Positions 23,061-34,670 of a stretch of DNA of 64,000 nt are shown here, piece after piece; position 1 is the first letter of the stretch; each line of letters opens with the position of its first letter. The notes under the pieces were generated by a model. The model saw only the letters and a program-made list of their open reading frames with translations. It did not search any database and was not told where the DNA came from. The DNA comes from Scortum barcoo (Eukaryota; Chordata; Actinopteri; Centrarchiformes; Terapontidae), in assembly GCA_023238725.1 (NCBI GenBank), contig CM041531.1:1216102-1280101 (forward strand), given 5' to 3'. The position numbers were made by a program, and so were the translations under genes.

Positions 23061-24049
23061 TTTCATTTTTCTTCAGCTTCACTTCATTTAAAACAAGGTC
23101 GTCTTCAAAGGTCATGAATGAACTTCAGACTTAACTTTTTGTGAGTAAACATTACCAAATAACCAACGAGCTGACGGTCAAATGAATCAACCTTTCTGAC
23201 TGACAATAATGTCCTGTAGTGATACACAGGTCAGGATTTTTTTAGACCTGCAAAAATTTCCGTTTATCAACCATGTGAACACACAAACCACTCATTTTAA
23301 GCATTTTAGTGGCGCTGTTGTCACGATGGAGGACCGAACGCTGCGTTGTTTGAACTTTTCTCTGATAAAGTTGTCAGCAGAAGAACTCCTCATTTTGACT
23401 TTCAGGCTTTTCAGTTTGATCCAAACCAAAGTTTATGGCGTGAAACCTCCAAAGGATCAGCTCCAATGGATAAAAGAGGCGGTCTGGTCCAGATTTTCTT
23501 TGGTTGTTTTGCACCTCTGGACAGGAAGTTCTGACATGCGATCGTCAGAAAGTAAAACAGTAAAAAGTAAAACAAAGTGAAGTGAAATAACAGAGAGAGA
23601 GGAGACCAAAAGTTTAATTTACATTTGGTCCAATGACTACAGGTTTAAGGAGACGGCGCTAACGTGTTGATATTTTATGTGCAGTTTGTCAGATATTTGT
23701 AATAAAAATCAAAAGCCAGCGGCTCAAAAACACAAAGCTTTGTTCGCACCGTCGAGTGTGAAAAGGATGAAAACCTTCAGACTGTCGTTGTTCGTTTCGA
23801 TGCCTGCTCTCACTAAAACAGCTCTCTGATTCATCATGTAAGAAAGAAGGAAAATCAGAAACATTTCTTTGGGAAAACACAAAAAAAAATGTTTGGATGG
23901 ATGCAAGAAGTGAAATATGAGAAGTGAGTCAGCGGACAGTAAATCCGGCTCATCTCTGTCTACTTGTAGACTTTCTGTTAACACTTATTAGTTCACTGAG
24001 TTTCTCAGTCAAAGGAGACGAGGTTTTATTTTGTCTTTGTCTGTGCATA
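23061..24049. other. Intergenic, no gene seen
   Basis: ORFs up to about 120 codons occur (23209-23580) but show no domain, no splice context and no codon pattern of a gene. Confidence 0.5.
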
Positions 24050-24420
24050 TATTTGCAGCAGAACTTCATTTCGCTCGCTGCCGATTAAACAAATAAAAGC
24101 TGCCTAATAAATAAGGATTCAATTATCAAAAGATTAGCGTGTGATTTTGTTTTGATATTAACTTTGATTTAAAAGCAGCGCAGCTCCGTCGCCTTCCCGT
24201 CAGCGTACGTTTGGTAATTAAATCAAAATCCTCTTCAAACACATCACAAACCACAGACTCAGATTTGGGAACCATCCGGTGAAAACTACGAGGCGCCGTG
24301 TTTGAAAGTGTTGTTTCAGGGCTTAAGCTGCGCGCAGTTTCAATTAATTCACAGGAAACTTCAATGAAACTGCAGCAGGAAAACAATCTGAGCCTCTAAT
24401 CCGCCCATCACAGACGAGGA
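24050..24420. promoter_or_regulatory. Candidate conserved non-coding element
   Basis: GCTGCCGATTAAACAAATAA, GCCTAATAAATAAGG, GATTAGCGTGTGATTTTGTT and, further on, GGTAATTAAATCAAAATCC and TTTCAATTAATTCACAGG form a homeodomain/TCF-rich cluster. Conservation untested. Confidence 0.38.
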
Positions 24421-25390
24421 TCCTCAGACCTCTGCTGTTTTTTTACAGACCTTAAATGCAGCACAGATCCTCGGACTAACAGCTTATCATCGTCTGCTTC
24501 TCTCTGATTAAAAGTTTCACAAATTTCTCCTCAGCTTTCGCTCTTTAGTGCCTCAGCCGACAGCTTCGATCGGGACGATAAAGCACAAGCTGTTGTACGT
24601 AGAGAGATGATCGGACGCGGAGGTTTACATCCTGTGTGCTCATGTTCAGGTCACAGAAGCACGTTAAGGTCGAGGAAGATCAGAGCGTCAGTTAAATGTT
24701 AATAAAGAAAACTCGTCGTCCTTTAAAGGCCTGTGCGATCTGTCGGTTTCTGCTGGTGATCACACGGGTTTTTGATCTGTTAACTGGACGCTACGTCACA
24801 AACAGCAAAATAAATAATCAACTGAATATGCAGCACAACTAGTCGACTAAAATCTCACTTTAGAGTTCAGTTAAAGAGTCATGCAGTATAACATTATTAT
24901 ATTGTTAGAACATTTCTAATGAATTTTCACTCTGGAGGAAACATCATTAACCTGTTATCATTGATATGATGGTATTAAACCTCCTACAGGGGCTCCATGT
25001 TGTTCCTGTAATATTCATGAACTTCGAGTTTAAAGTCAATGAAGGAAAATGAAGAAGTTTTCTGTCTGGGAGAGAAGAAAGAAAGAATAAGGAGGATGAG
25101 AAAACTGGAAAAACAGCACTAAGTGGAGCAGATAATTAAGTAACAGCAAATAAGTGAGTTTTTATTTAGTCCAGCCTGAACTGAAATGACTTCAGCTCAT
25201 GTCAGAGTTTTTTTTTCAAAGATATTCACTGTGTACTTTTTAAATTCTGTTTTTATTTGAAGTTATTCTGATGTGAGGATGTCATGGCAGCATTTACCAA
25301 ATCTGTTGAGGCTGTATGATTCAGGTTAATAATAATGTGACAATCTTGAAGATCTTTCTTTTTATTATTCTTTATGCACATGCAACCAAG
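24421..25390. other. Intergenic, no gene seen
   Basis: AT-rich sequence with no supported gene. Confidence 0.5.
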
Positions 25391-25512
25391 ATGGCGCCGC
25401 TCTAGTGGCAGCCTGTTTCTGCAGCAGCTCCGACTCCCTTGCCTGTCTATTTTGAGCTGCTTTAACAAGTGAATTTCCCCGAGGTGGGATTAATAAAGTT
25501 TGATCTTATCTT
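25385..25512 (+). mobile_element. Retroposon 3'-tail-like fragment
   Basis: CAACCAAGATGGCGCCGCTC, GAGCTGCTTTAACAAGTGAA and AATAAAGTTTGATCTTATCT appear in order. The tail matches those at 22990-23052 and 62325-62378. The AAGATGGCGCC word is a YY1-type site, as is typical of some retroposon promoters. Confidence 0.45.
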
Positions 25513-26379
25513 ACATTTATGTCAAACCCCACATGTTGGCTGACAGCGGAGGGATCTACCTGCTGGCCAACCTCACCACACTGCGTATTCTTCCTCACAT
25601 CAGTTTGTTCACACAGTCTGTCACTGCAGACAGAAACTCAAACAGCTAAATGATTATTGCTCAATACTTTATAAAAACCCTGAAATAATCAAAATATCTG
25701 CAGTTCTTCGTATAATCCTGAATTGTTCCCCTCTTAAAGGTGAAATCTGCAGAAAACATGCTGATATTTGAACCAGACAAACACACTCCTCCCATTGAAC
25801 ACACAGCATTCGTTTCACTGTGTAAAATCTCCGGATGTGACAAAATGTCGGTATTTAACAACCTCTGAATGAGAACAGGTTGATGGTTCGGACAGTCTGA
25901 ATTTAACAAAAACTTTAACTGTTCTCCTACAAATAAATAAAAACACACGTTCATGCTGCTGACTTAGTTTATTTCATGATCATCACAATGAAACATATTC
26001 AACATCATAACACCTTGATGAAAACACATCCTGAGTTTTATGAACCTCAGTGTAGAGTTTTGGTGTTTTATTTTAGCGTGTTTCATGGCTTATCTGAAGC
26101 AGACGCCATGTTTTCAGCCTGAACGTCCACTAATGCTCCATCAGTGTGGATGAATCAGGCCAAAGATTCGTGCACATTCGTGCTTTTATCATCATTATTC
26201 ATTTGAATTGTGCGAGCAGATTCTTCCACTAATAAATCTACAGAAGCTGCGAGTGTTTGATGTATTTTTGCAGGTGTAAAGCAAAATAAGTGCGAGTAGA
26301 TGCAGAATCAAGATGAATGCTGAGCGCAGACAGACGGCGGCTGATGAAAACCCGGCGGGAGGCCACTCCATCTTAACAT
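25513..26379. other. Intergenic, no gene seen
   Basis: AT-rich sequence with no supported gene. Confidence 0.5.
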
Positions 26380-26765
26380 GGCCGTCCTGTGTCTTATGAT
26401 ATCTTATCATTAGTTTCTCTGACAGTGATGGAGCAGCCGCCGTCGCTTCCCCTTCAGCGCCGTGAGCCGTGTATAAAAGTAACCTTCTTTCCATAATAAT
26501 GGCCATTCGTCACTTCTTTAACTGTCAGAGGACGAGGCCTGCAAACAAACAAAGTGGGATTTAACAAGGTGTGTGCAGAGCCAGGAAACACGGGGGCCGA
26601 GGGGGAGTCCATTCAAATGGTCCTGGTCCTGAACTGTTTTAGTGAGACGATCTGCCGACATTACTGCTCTGATGTGTTCAGGGACCGAGGGAGCGGCGAC
26701 GGAGGCAGATCGGCCCGTGGATGTTAAATAAGATGTGAGGAATCTCTGAAGACGAGCCGAGCGCA
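26380..26765. promoter_or_regulatory. Candidate conserved non-coding element
   Basis: Complex, CpG-bearing block including CATAATAATGGCCATTCGTC, GGCCTGCAAACAAACAAAGTG (forkhead-like AAACAAACA and Sox/TCF-like ACAAAG) and GACCGAGGGAGCGGCGACGG. Texture-based call. Confidence 0.4.
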
Positions 26766-26978
26766 CAAAAACCAGGAAAACACACCTGAAAAACAGGAGG
26801 CCTTAAATCTCACAGCTCTGAGACACGACGTGATAAAATCTTTATTTTATGACGACGCCACCAAATCAACATACACACAAATTAATATGACAAAAAAACT
26901 GTGAAGTTTAACTGACTGATTTAAAGCAGCTTCAAGTTCATCCGCCTCTGTCATGTTTGATCAAAGGCCTGACTGTTT

Positions 26979-27035
26979 ATCACACACACACACACACACC
27001 ACACTCAGCCTGAGGTGTGTGTGTGTGTGTGTGTA
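26979..27035. repeat. Facing CA and GT microsatellites forming a hairpin
   Basis: (CA)n then CCACACTCAGCCTGAGGTGTG then (GT)n. The arms are complementary, with a small loop around CTCAGCCTGAG. Confidence 0.85.
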
Positions 27036-27054
27036 ACAATGTGTTCATGTGCAT

Positions 27055-27190
27055 GTGACAGATGGCGGGTTAATGAAGGCCTCGGTGTCGCTGACATTTC
27101 AGTTGATGCCGTATTGACGCTCCAAGGTTAAGCTTTCGACAAACGAGCAGATTATTGTGTCGTCTCCTGTTAGCGAACCGATCGCTTTAG
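27055..27190. promoter_or_regulatory. Candidate conserved non-coding element
   Basis: Repeat-free block with TGGCGGGTTAATGAAGGCC, TATTGACGCTCCAAGGTTAAGC (nuclear-receptor-like TCCAAGGTTA) and GCAGATTATTGTGTCG. Flanked on both sides by CA/GT repeats. Texture-based call. Confidence 0.38.
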
Positions 27191-28343
27191 AGCCGTCCCA
27201 TCCATCACACACACACACACACACACAGCATGTTTATCTTGTTAGTCGTCTGTTTGGTTTCACAGTTTTAGTTTTACTGTTTTATCTGCTCTCACATCAG
27301 AACTGTGGAACTGAAACTGAGCCGGGAACTTTCAGGTTTTATTACTGAAGAAAAAAATCTCACTGAAAACTTAAAATCCACAAACAAAACATTTATTTGT
27401 GTTTACTTATTTGAAAATGTTAACACAAGAGGAGATGATGCTGTAAGATGATGCTAAGCTGGACGTGAATCTGCTCAGCTCTTCTGTCCTTCCTGAGAGG
27501 TTTACTGATGAATGGATATTTTATCAATTAAAAAATTAATCTGAACAGTCGGATCTGACAAAAAAAAAAAAACAACATTTCTACTTCTGGAGGAGAAAAC
27601 ACGTGCTGCTGTCAGGTGATCTCAGGTGTGACATTAATCGAGTTACTTCATCGCTCAGTGTCTCTCTGAAGTTCACCCAAACCAGACCACAGTCGACCAG
27701 AGCCAGAAAGCGTTACCCACAATGCACCTGAACCACACAGTTTAATCAGAGACTCTGGTGTGTTTTGATTTATTCATTTTTAAGTCTCTGCTGACTCAGC
27801 TGACGTCACTTGGACATTTAAAAGACTTCATACCAGGAAACACTGATGTGGAAATCACTGACGTTTAATCAGATTTGTTGGTTTGCAAACAAACTTTAGA
27901 AACCTCTAAAGTTCACAGTGGATCAGCTCTTTTCTGTGGTTCTTTTCCTTCAGTGTGTCCGTCGGCATCTCTCCGGACTCTCCGACCAATCAGACGTTTC
28001 CTGTTCCTCGGATGTGTCGGAGTCTCGGCGGGCGTTGATCGTCTCTCCCCGGAGAGCCGCCGCAGATAAAGACGGATCGTCTGCGTCTGATGACACGTCT
28101 GCTGCAGGCCGCGGTTCAATGAGAGCACTCGCTCAACACGACAGCCGTGACTGAGTCCGCCGCCGCCATTATCACACCTGACTGTCTGCGATATTTACCT
28201 GAGAGCCTTTTAAATAAAGAGACACGTGTGTGAATGTTTAAATCACCTGACCATAAGATAGTACACATTTTAAGTTGGAGAATCAGCAGCAGGTCAAAGT
28301 TCAAACGAAGCTGAACAGAAAAAAGCACTGAGATAAAGAAATA

Positions 28344-28383
<40 letters not shown>

Positions 28384-28899
28384 AATAAGAGATGAAACAC
28401 AGTGAAATATCACACAGACAGACAGGAGAGAATCAATCGGTCCGAGGACATGAGGAAACCGAGGTACAAAAAACATTAAAAACACCAGAGTCTGAAGGAG
28501 TCTGGTGTTTTTAACATGAAGCTGCAGCTGTAGTTGAGACGACGATCTGGCGAAGAACCTGGATCGGTTTACTTCAGGCTGATGAGCTGATTGATTTCAG
28601 GTTTGCAGGTAATCAGAGGAAGGTTTCACCACACAGACAGGAAACACAAAGGGAACAGGAAACATCAGAGAAAGACTGGAAGAAGCTCTGTTAGGTGCTT
28701 TTAAACATGTTAAATAAAACAGCTGATAAATCTGCGTCACGTTTCAGACATTCGGCCATCCTGTCTGTGCTCAGTTTAAAGGGACATTACGACACTTTTC
28801 CTTGTTCACACCTGCAGAACTTATTGCTCTCAGCTCGGTAACTTTTCATGAAAACGAGCTCTAAGTTGTGATTTAGTTTTGGGCTGAATGATAGTCGGA
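27191..28899. other. Intergenic, no gene seen
   Basis: Contains (CA)n at about 27207-27228, poly-A12 at about 27561, and (AT)n at 28347-28378. Around 27950-28160 a CpG-bearing segment could be regulatory. No supported gene. Confidence 0.5.
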
Positions 28900-29220
28900 C
28901 ATGCTCAACGCTGACGGAGCTGTGACAGAGGAGATTAATTCGTCAGCTGCAGGAGGAAAGCTCGGTCTGCTCTCTCATTAGTCTTTAGGGCCATTTAACT
29001 CCAAACTCGGAGCGAACAGAGAGGATTAACACAGGCCTCGCCGTGATTGATGCGTCTGATTACCTTCATAAAATACTCTGAGAGGAGGTCGCTCGTGTCA
29101 TGTATGAAGAAATGACTTACAGCACCGGTTATCTCAGACTGCACCGCCGAGTCGACGCCATTACGGAGACAAAAGGTGAACGTAGCGTAAAAGAAAGTTA
29201 ATATGTAATTTGCTGCGGTT
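28900..29220. promoter_or_regulatory. Candidate conserved non-coding element
   Basis: Complex, CpG-bearing sequence with GAGGATTAACACAGGCC, CGTGATTGATGCGTCTGATTA (Pbx/Hox-like TGATTGAT), GTTAATATGTAATTTGCTGC and GCGGTTTGTTAGG. Repeat-free. Conservation untested. Confidence 0.45.
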
Positions 29221-29639
29221 TGTTAGGTGATCAGACAAGACAGAAATACAGTCAGTGTCCTTTAAACTGAGAGAATATTTACACATTCAGCTGATACGGC
29301 TGGAAAAGAAAAGAAAAGTTTAGATAACGTTAAAGCAAATGTGAGAATTAACTGCAGATATGATGCAGCAGAAATTAAACATATCTGAAGATAAAAATAT
29401 GTGAAAATAACATTAATTTAACCCACGTCTGCAGACGCCTTAAAAGCCTTTACTAATTAGTTTCTCTGACTTTTAACCTTTAAATGACCTCAGAGGCTAA
29501 AATGCAAACACATATTAAAAATATACAGTTTCTATAATAGTAATAATGATTAATAATAATTTTCTGTACAATAACTTTCAGTCAGTTGATCAGAAGTGAC
29601 CCTGCTGTGTGTGTGTGTGTGCGTCTTCCATCCATCATG

Positions 29640-29770
29640 TTTTTATGTTTTAACTCCGCCAAGGTCGCTCAGCCGCAAATTTAATTATGTCTCCGCTCTT
29701 ATTAACTGGCACATTTTAAAAAAGCTGGATTGAGGTTATTAATTTTTTTTTTTTGGACAGTTATCCCATG
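29640..29770. promoter_or_regulatory. Candidate conserved non-coding element (short)
   Basis: GCCAAGGTCGCTCAGCCGC (nuclear-receptor half-site CAAGGTCG) beside AAATTTAATTATGTCTCCGC and TTATTAACTGGCAC. A poly-T9-10 run ends it. A (CA)n tract follows at 29774-29796. Confidence 0.35.
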
Positions 29771-29796
29771 GGACACACACACACACACACACACAT

Positions 29797-30600
29797 ACAG
29801 TCTGGTCAGTAAAGTCACTTCATATTTTCTTGTATTTGTCTTTAAATTTTAAAGTTAAATGCTAAAAATATTGTGACTGTCCTGATGAGGGCGCTATACT
29901 GGAGGTTTAATATCGACGCTGGTTCATCTTTTGAGTAAAAGAAAAAAACGCCTTCCAGTTAGTTGAGGTTCAAAAAAGACGATGAAGATGGTGAATTAAC
30001 AAACCAGAAACATCCTGGAGAGTTTTCAGATGAAATGTGCCGCCTTGTTTTCATTTAAACTGATGAATCAGGATAATAAATTAATCAAAGTGTCGATTCG
30101 TCAACACGCTGTCTGAAGGTTTTTAACTCCTTCAGTCCTTTAAACAAACATCAGGCCTGTTTAAAACGCCACAAAGAGCCGCTGCACGTCCGGATCCCAT
30201 GAACAAACCAAACAGCAGCTTCAAACAGAAACAGTTCAGCGTGTTTGACTTCAGATTACGTCAGATAATTAACACTAATGCTGCTAATTAGAGCGCCGCT
30301 GTTTGTTCTGTGAGATCAGAGAGCTGCCTGATTAAAGGAATAATCCACCCAAATGACACAGACCGCACTCTGTTTGTCTTCTTCTGAGGAAATATTGGAG
30401 TTTTTTCTTAGTAAACACCTTCAAACGAACACAAAGACACAGAGAGCTGGAAAACACAAGTATATTAACCATCTGATTTTATTTCAGGTTTACTGAGACG
30501 GACGAGGGTGTTTCACAGATTTAATGAAAAAGCTTCGAGAATATCTTCATGTTGTTCTGCTTGAAGCTGGAAAACACACCTGAGCTCTATTTCCATTTAA
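29797..30600. other. Intergenic, no gene seen
   Basis: AT-rich sequence with no supported gene. Confidence 0.5.
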
Positions 30601-30614
30601 TAAAACTTCATCTC

Positions 30615-31021
30615 AGAGGTAAATATAGTATTTTACTCCATCACAGGTAAATATAGTATTTTTACTCCATCAGAGGTAAATATAGTATTTTTACTCCATC
30701 TCAGAGGTAAATATAGTATTTTTACTCCATCAGAGGTAAATATAGTATTTTTACTCCATCAGAGGTAAATATAGTATTTTTACTCCATCAGAGGTAAATA
30801 TAGTATTTTTACTCCATCAGAGGTAAATATAGTATTTTTACTCCATCAGAGGTAAATATAGTATTTTTACTCCATCAGAGGTAAATATAGTATTTTTACT
30901 CCATCAGAGGTAAATATAGTATTTTTACTCCATCAGAGGTAAATATAAATATAGTATTTTTACTCCACCAGAGGTAAATATAGTATTTTTACTCCATCAG
31001 AGGTAAATATAGTATTTTTCC
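30615..31021. repeat. 29-bp minisatellite, about 14 units
   Basis: Tandem copies of a 29-bp unit built from GAGGTAAATATAGTATTTTT and ACTCCATCA. Middle units are almost identical. One unit has a duplicated AAATATA and a few carry CATC(T)CA variants. The reverse complement of the same unit forms the array at 50974-51563. Confidence 0.97.
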
Positions 31022-31345
31022 TGCTCTCCGTTTGTCTGACAGCTTTAGTTTCTTTCCAGATGACAGTTGTTCATCCTTCCTGTCCAGTGAAAACCTGGTA
31101 TCTCCAGATGTGTTGATGTTGAGTGTTTGTGATAAACTGAAGGATGAAGTCTTCCTTTATGTGTTGAGAAAATTCTCCTCCTTTCTTCAGATAAATAAAC
31201 TATTTAAAGCCTCCTTGGATCAGCTGCATCGTCACAAAGCTGAAAACAGGCTGTTTTTCTGACTTTTTACAGATACGTGGTTCTCACAGGACAAACATAT
31301 GATGATCTTATAGACCATGATGCATTGCTGCAGATGAAACTAGCA
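31022..31345 (+). repeat. Single-copy body next to the minisatellite (inverted partner at 49688-49996)
   Basis: From CTGCTCTCCGTTTGTCTGAC through GACAGTTGTTCATCCTTCC to GATGCATTGCTGCAGATGAA, this segment matches the reverse complement of 49688-49996 with few differences. The minisatellite on its left is in the matching relative place at both loci, so body plus array is one repeat unit present twice. A 76-codon chance ORF lies inside. No protein is recognised. Confidence 0.9.
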
Positions 31346-31639
31346 CTGCTCATAATAATTATTTTTATTACTGATTAATCTGCTGATCATTTTCTCCATT
31401 AATCGATTAGCTGTTAAAATGTTGATCCTTCTTTCTCAACGTGACATCCCCAAATATCTTGTTTTGTCCAAAAACACAAAGATATTCAGTTTACAGTCAC
31501 ACAGGACTGAAGAAAACAGAAAATCAGTATTTGACACTTTTTCTTAAAATAACGACAAAAAAAAGCACTCAAAACTGTTAACTGATTATCACAATCATTG
31601 GTGATTAATTTAATAGTTGATAACTAATCAGTTAAACGA

Positions 31640-31740
31640 TACTCCCACACTGTTACTGCAGGAGGGTTTTACTTTGTAGTGGAGTATTCTGCTTGTATTA
31701 ATATTTTTACTCAAAGCACCTAAACTTTTCTTTTGTGTTG
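31640..31740. mobile_element. hAT-like MITE end fragment
   Basis: GGAGGGTTTTACTTTGTAGTGGAGTATTCTGCTTGTATTA and TTTTTACTCAAAGCACC are the terminal words of the CAGTGGTGGAAG family. This suggests the whole 30.6-31.74 kb block is one expanded member of that family. Confidence 0.5.
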
Positions 31741-32098
31741 ATTTTGGCGGCTCTGTGGACTAAAGTCTCACCACCTCCATGTGTTGTAAAGGCTCACGTG
31801 GATCAGGTCAACATGATGCTTTTGTTTTGGAAGAGTGTAAAAGAAATGCTAAACTTACATTTCATATTATTTTTCTTTTTTAAACAGCTGTTTGCAGGAT
31901 GCAGAGCGATCGGGTGACGTGTTTTTTGGTGTAAGATAAATAACCTTAATAAGATGAAGGTGAAACTTCACGTTCCTGGTGCACACCGGTAACTATCTTG
32001 TGAGCATGAGAAAATTTCATGTGCTCTTTCAGGTCGGCTGCTGGTTTCAGTTTCCAGAGTTGACAAAAGACCATTAAGCTCATTTTTCTGAAGAGAAC

Positions 32099-32565
32099 GA
32101 TGACGCTGAAGTTAGCTTCAGATTCACAGTTTCCATTTGGCAGTTATAGGCGAAAGTTAAGGGAAAATTAACTGAAAATGCTGACAATGAACTGTTTGTT
32201 CATTGATTGTCTGTTTTTTGTTTCTCTTATTGATGTGTAAAATCTTTTTAAGCAGGTTTGAGAAGTCTTATAGTGGTTTCTGATCTAGACATGGTCCAAA
32301 GTTCTCTAGATGTGAAAAAGCAGGGAAATGTGCCTTTTTTTGCATTTTTACAAATACAATAAATTTTTAAAATTAATAGTGGGTCTCAAACAAAGTTAAT
32401 GTTTGACTTAAAATGCCCAAAATTATTTTACATCAATAAGAGGTACAAAACGGACAATCAATGGACAGTCAGTCAGTCAGCAGGTTCAATTAATTTTCCC
32501 TTACCTTTTCCCTTTAACTGCCGAATCAGAAGTTGTGAATCTGAAGCTAACTTCAGCGACATCTA
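32099..32565. mobile_element. Foldback/MITE with long terminal inverted repeats
   Basis: Left arm GATGACGCTGAAGTTAGCTT...TAAGGGAAAATTAACTG...CATTGATTGTCTGTTTT...CTCTTATTGATGTGTAAAA is mirrored by the right arm (about 32420-32563) ending AAGCTAACTTCAGCGACATC. The arms are about 150 bp with roughly 85-90% match by eye. The octamer AAGAGAAC occurs just outside both ends (32091-32098 and 32566-32573) and could be a target-site duplication. There is no coding capacity. Confidence 0.75.
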
Positions 32566-32573
32566 AAGAGAAC

Positions 32574-33100
32574 GAGGGCAGAGGTGGATGGATATTCATT
32601 CACTTATCTGAAAACGCAAAAAATACCTGATAGTATCATCAACCAGCTAAAAGATGATCAGGTAATTATTACTCCATTAATTCACTACGTGCTCTTAAGA
32701 TAAAACTTTCCGGTTCACTTTGAGCACGGGAACGGTGTTAACAGTTTGTTTGTCTGTTTTATAATCCGTTCAAATCTCCACAGAGTGATTTTAAAGACCT
32801 GAACACTTCCTCAGCTGTTGTGACAGTGAGGAAGATAAAAACAGATGTCTTTTCTTTTCTGTGGTTTGTCATCCAAAACATCAGCTGTCACTGTCAGATC
32901 ACCACTTATAATTGATTATTGTTAAATCTGTAAACTGGTCAGACTCTGATCATTCAAACTGACCTGCTGGAGTTTCTGATCACCACATACATGATGTGAT
33001 GCTACATGTGAAAAAAACACGTACAGCTCATCACTGTCACTGTTGGTTTCTGCAGGTTAGTTTTGAGTCTCCAACTTGATGAAAAGTGTATTTTCTTCTC
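32574..33100. other. Intergenic, no gene seen
   Basis: AT-rich sequence with no supported gene. Confidence 0.5.
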
Positions 33101-33112
33101 CTCTGATGGAGC

Positions 33113-33168
33113 TACGCTAGCAGTTTCCCCCCACTTCCAGTCTTTGTGCTAAGCTAGGCTAAAAACAT
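33113..33168 (+). repeat. Dispersed repeat, GTCTTTGTGCTAAGCTAGGC family
   Basis: CTAGCAGTTTCCCCCCACTTCC followed by AGTCTTTGTGCTAAGCTAGG is the second of three plus-strand copies (others at 14960-15035 and 40733-40783). Confidence 0.65.
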
Positions 33169-33298
33169 CTTTGTACTGAACCCTAAACACCCCAAAATGT
33201 CGGACCGTTCCTTTAAACAATAAATGTATTCACTTCAGGAACTTAAACAACACGATCAGCTGTTGCATTGATTCTGCAGCAGGTCTGAATTACATAAC

Positions 33299-33319
33299 AC
33301 ACACACACACACACACAGA
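33299..33319. repeat. (CA)n microsatellite
   Basis: About ten CA units. Confidence 0.9.
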
Positions 33320-33419
33320 CACAGTTCACACAGTTCATACAAATCATTTGGCATCGACACTTTCTAAATCTCCAAATTAAATCTGCAAACAAATAATTAC
33401 TTGAGTCAACGAGAACAAT

Positions 33420-33640
33420 TAATCGCGTGAAGCCTCTGAGGACTGAATCTGCATATCGAATGAGCTCATTATCATAACAGTGAGAGATGAAGCGGAGCTG
33501 CACGAGCTGCTCGTATTAATCAGCCGTTTAACCTCCTCACACGCTGACAAATACTCCACAATTAAACACTCAACTCTTCACCTAATTCTTTTTATCCACA
33601 CACAGAAAGCATGTTCACCTCATTTACATGCATTTCAAAT
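33420..33640. promoter_or_regulatory. Candidate conserved non-coding element
   Basis: TTAATCGCGTGAAGCC, CTGCATATCGAATGAGCTCATTATC, GCTCGTATTAATCAGCCG and CTCATTTACATGCATTTCAA form a homeodomain/POU-rich stretch without repeats. Texture-based call. Confidence 0.38.
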
Positions 33641-34429
33641 CTGCACAAAGCTAATCCTGGAAACACTTTGAGGAAAAAGCTGAAATATCTTCACTGAAGT
33701 ATTTTCATGACACATCTGAAGAGAAGGAGTCGACAGTAATGTGCCGAACATTAAAAAATTCTCAGTTAAAATAATAATACACATATTTATTGATTTTTTT
33801 TTTATGATTCACTGGCTCATGAAATGGTCTTAAACTTCCCATTAAAGCTTAAGGCTGCTGGTTCAACATGTTTTCTGTCACGTTGGCTGCTTCACTTCCT
33901 GTTTACTGAGACAAACGTTTGAAAAGATTCATCCAAAAAAGTTCATTTTTCCTGAATCTGAGGAGAGTGCAAAGTTACAGCAGGATGACCGAGAATCACA
34001 GTGAAATATATTTACAGGAAATCAGGCTTGAAATATAAATCAATACATATAAATATATGAGTTTTCCATCAATGACTGAAGCAATCATTATCATTATCAA
34101 TCATTATGTATTTGTTTTTCTTTTTCCCTCACCATGAACTGTGTGAGCTGCAAACTGTGTTTGTTGTATAAAATCCTCTAAAAATGCAATAATAAAAAAG
34201 TAATCCTGTCACGGTCAGGGTCACGGTCGGGTGGAGTAACCCAGATTACTTTACATGATTTATGATTTATAAATAATACACCTCTAAAGCTGACTTATGA
34301 ACTCTTGTTTCTTCAAACCAAGAAAAAACAGAAATGCAAAATCCACTGTTTGTGATTTTATTTTATTTATGTTTTATTTGTATTTTTAAAGCCAATTATT
34401 TTCAGCCAATTTGAGCCAGATTAGCCTAA
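33641..34429. other. Intergenic, no gene seen
   Basis: AT-rich, no supported gene. TTTATTTTATTTATGTTTTATT at about 34357-34379 reads as clustered AATAAA words on the minus strand and could end the kinase transcript at 34984-38205. Confidence 0.45.
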
Positions 34430-34605
34430 CGAGCATGTTTTTTTTTACTGTGGGAGGAAACCGGAGCGCCCGGAGAAAACCCACGCTAGCATGGGGAAAG
34501 CATGCAAACTCCACACAGCAGAAGATCAGGACCACAAATGAGACCTGGACCTGCTGCTGTGAGGCCACAGTGCTAAACACTGCACCACCATGCTGCCCTG
34601 AAGAG
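34430..34605 (-). mobile_element. tRNA-derived-type SINE, reverse copy
   Basis: ACTGTGGGAGGAAACCGGAG, CATGCAAACTCCACACAGCA and GTGAGGCCACAGTGCTAAAC, then GCACCACCATGCTGCCC, are reverse-complement counterparts of the 12592-12850 element. It is truncated at its 3' part. Confidence 0.72.
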
Positions 34606-34670
34606 CACAAAGGCTTTACAGCAAAACTCTGCACAGCTGTTCACAGGAGGTTTGCTGTAAAGCCTTTGTG
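34606..34670. repeat. 20-bp perfect inverted repeat (hairpin)
   Basis: CACAAAGGCTTTACAGCAAA at 34606-34625 is exactly complementary to 34651-34670, with a 25-nt loop. It sits between the SINE end and the G-rich tract. Confidence 0.95.

Noticed and set aside
23209..23580. 123-codon frame
   Set aside because: No recognisable domain, signal or splice partner; length is reachable by chance.
30615..31021. Possible CRISPR-like array
   Set aside because: Direct tandem repeats without unique spacers in a vertebrate genome; it is a minisatellite.
31032..31262. 76-codon frame next to the 30.6 kb minisatellite
   Set aside because: It lies in a dispersed repeat body whose inverted copy at 49.7-50.0 kb does not keep the frame as a gene.
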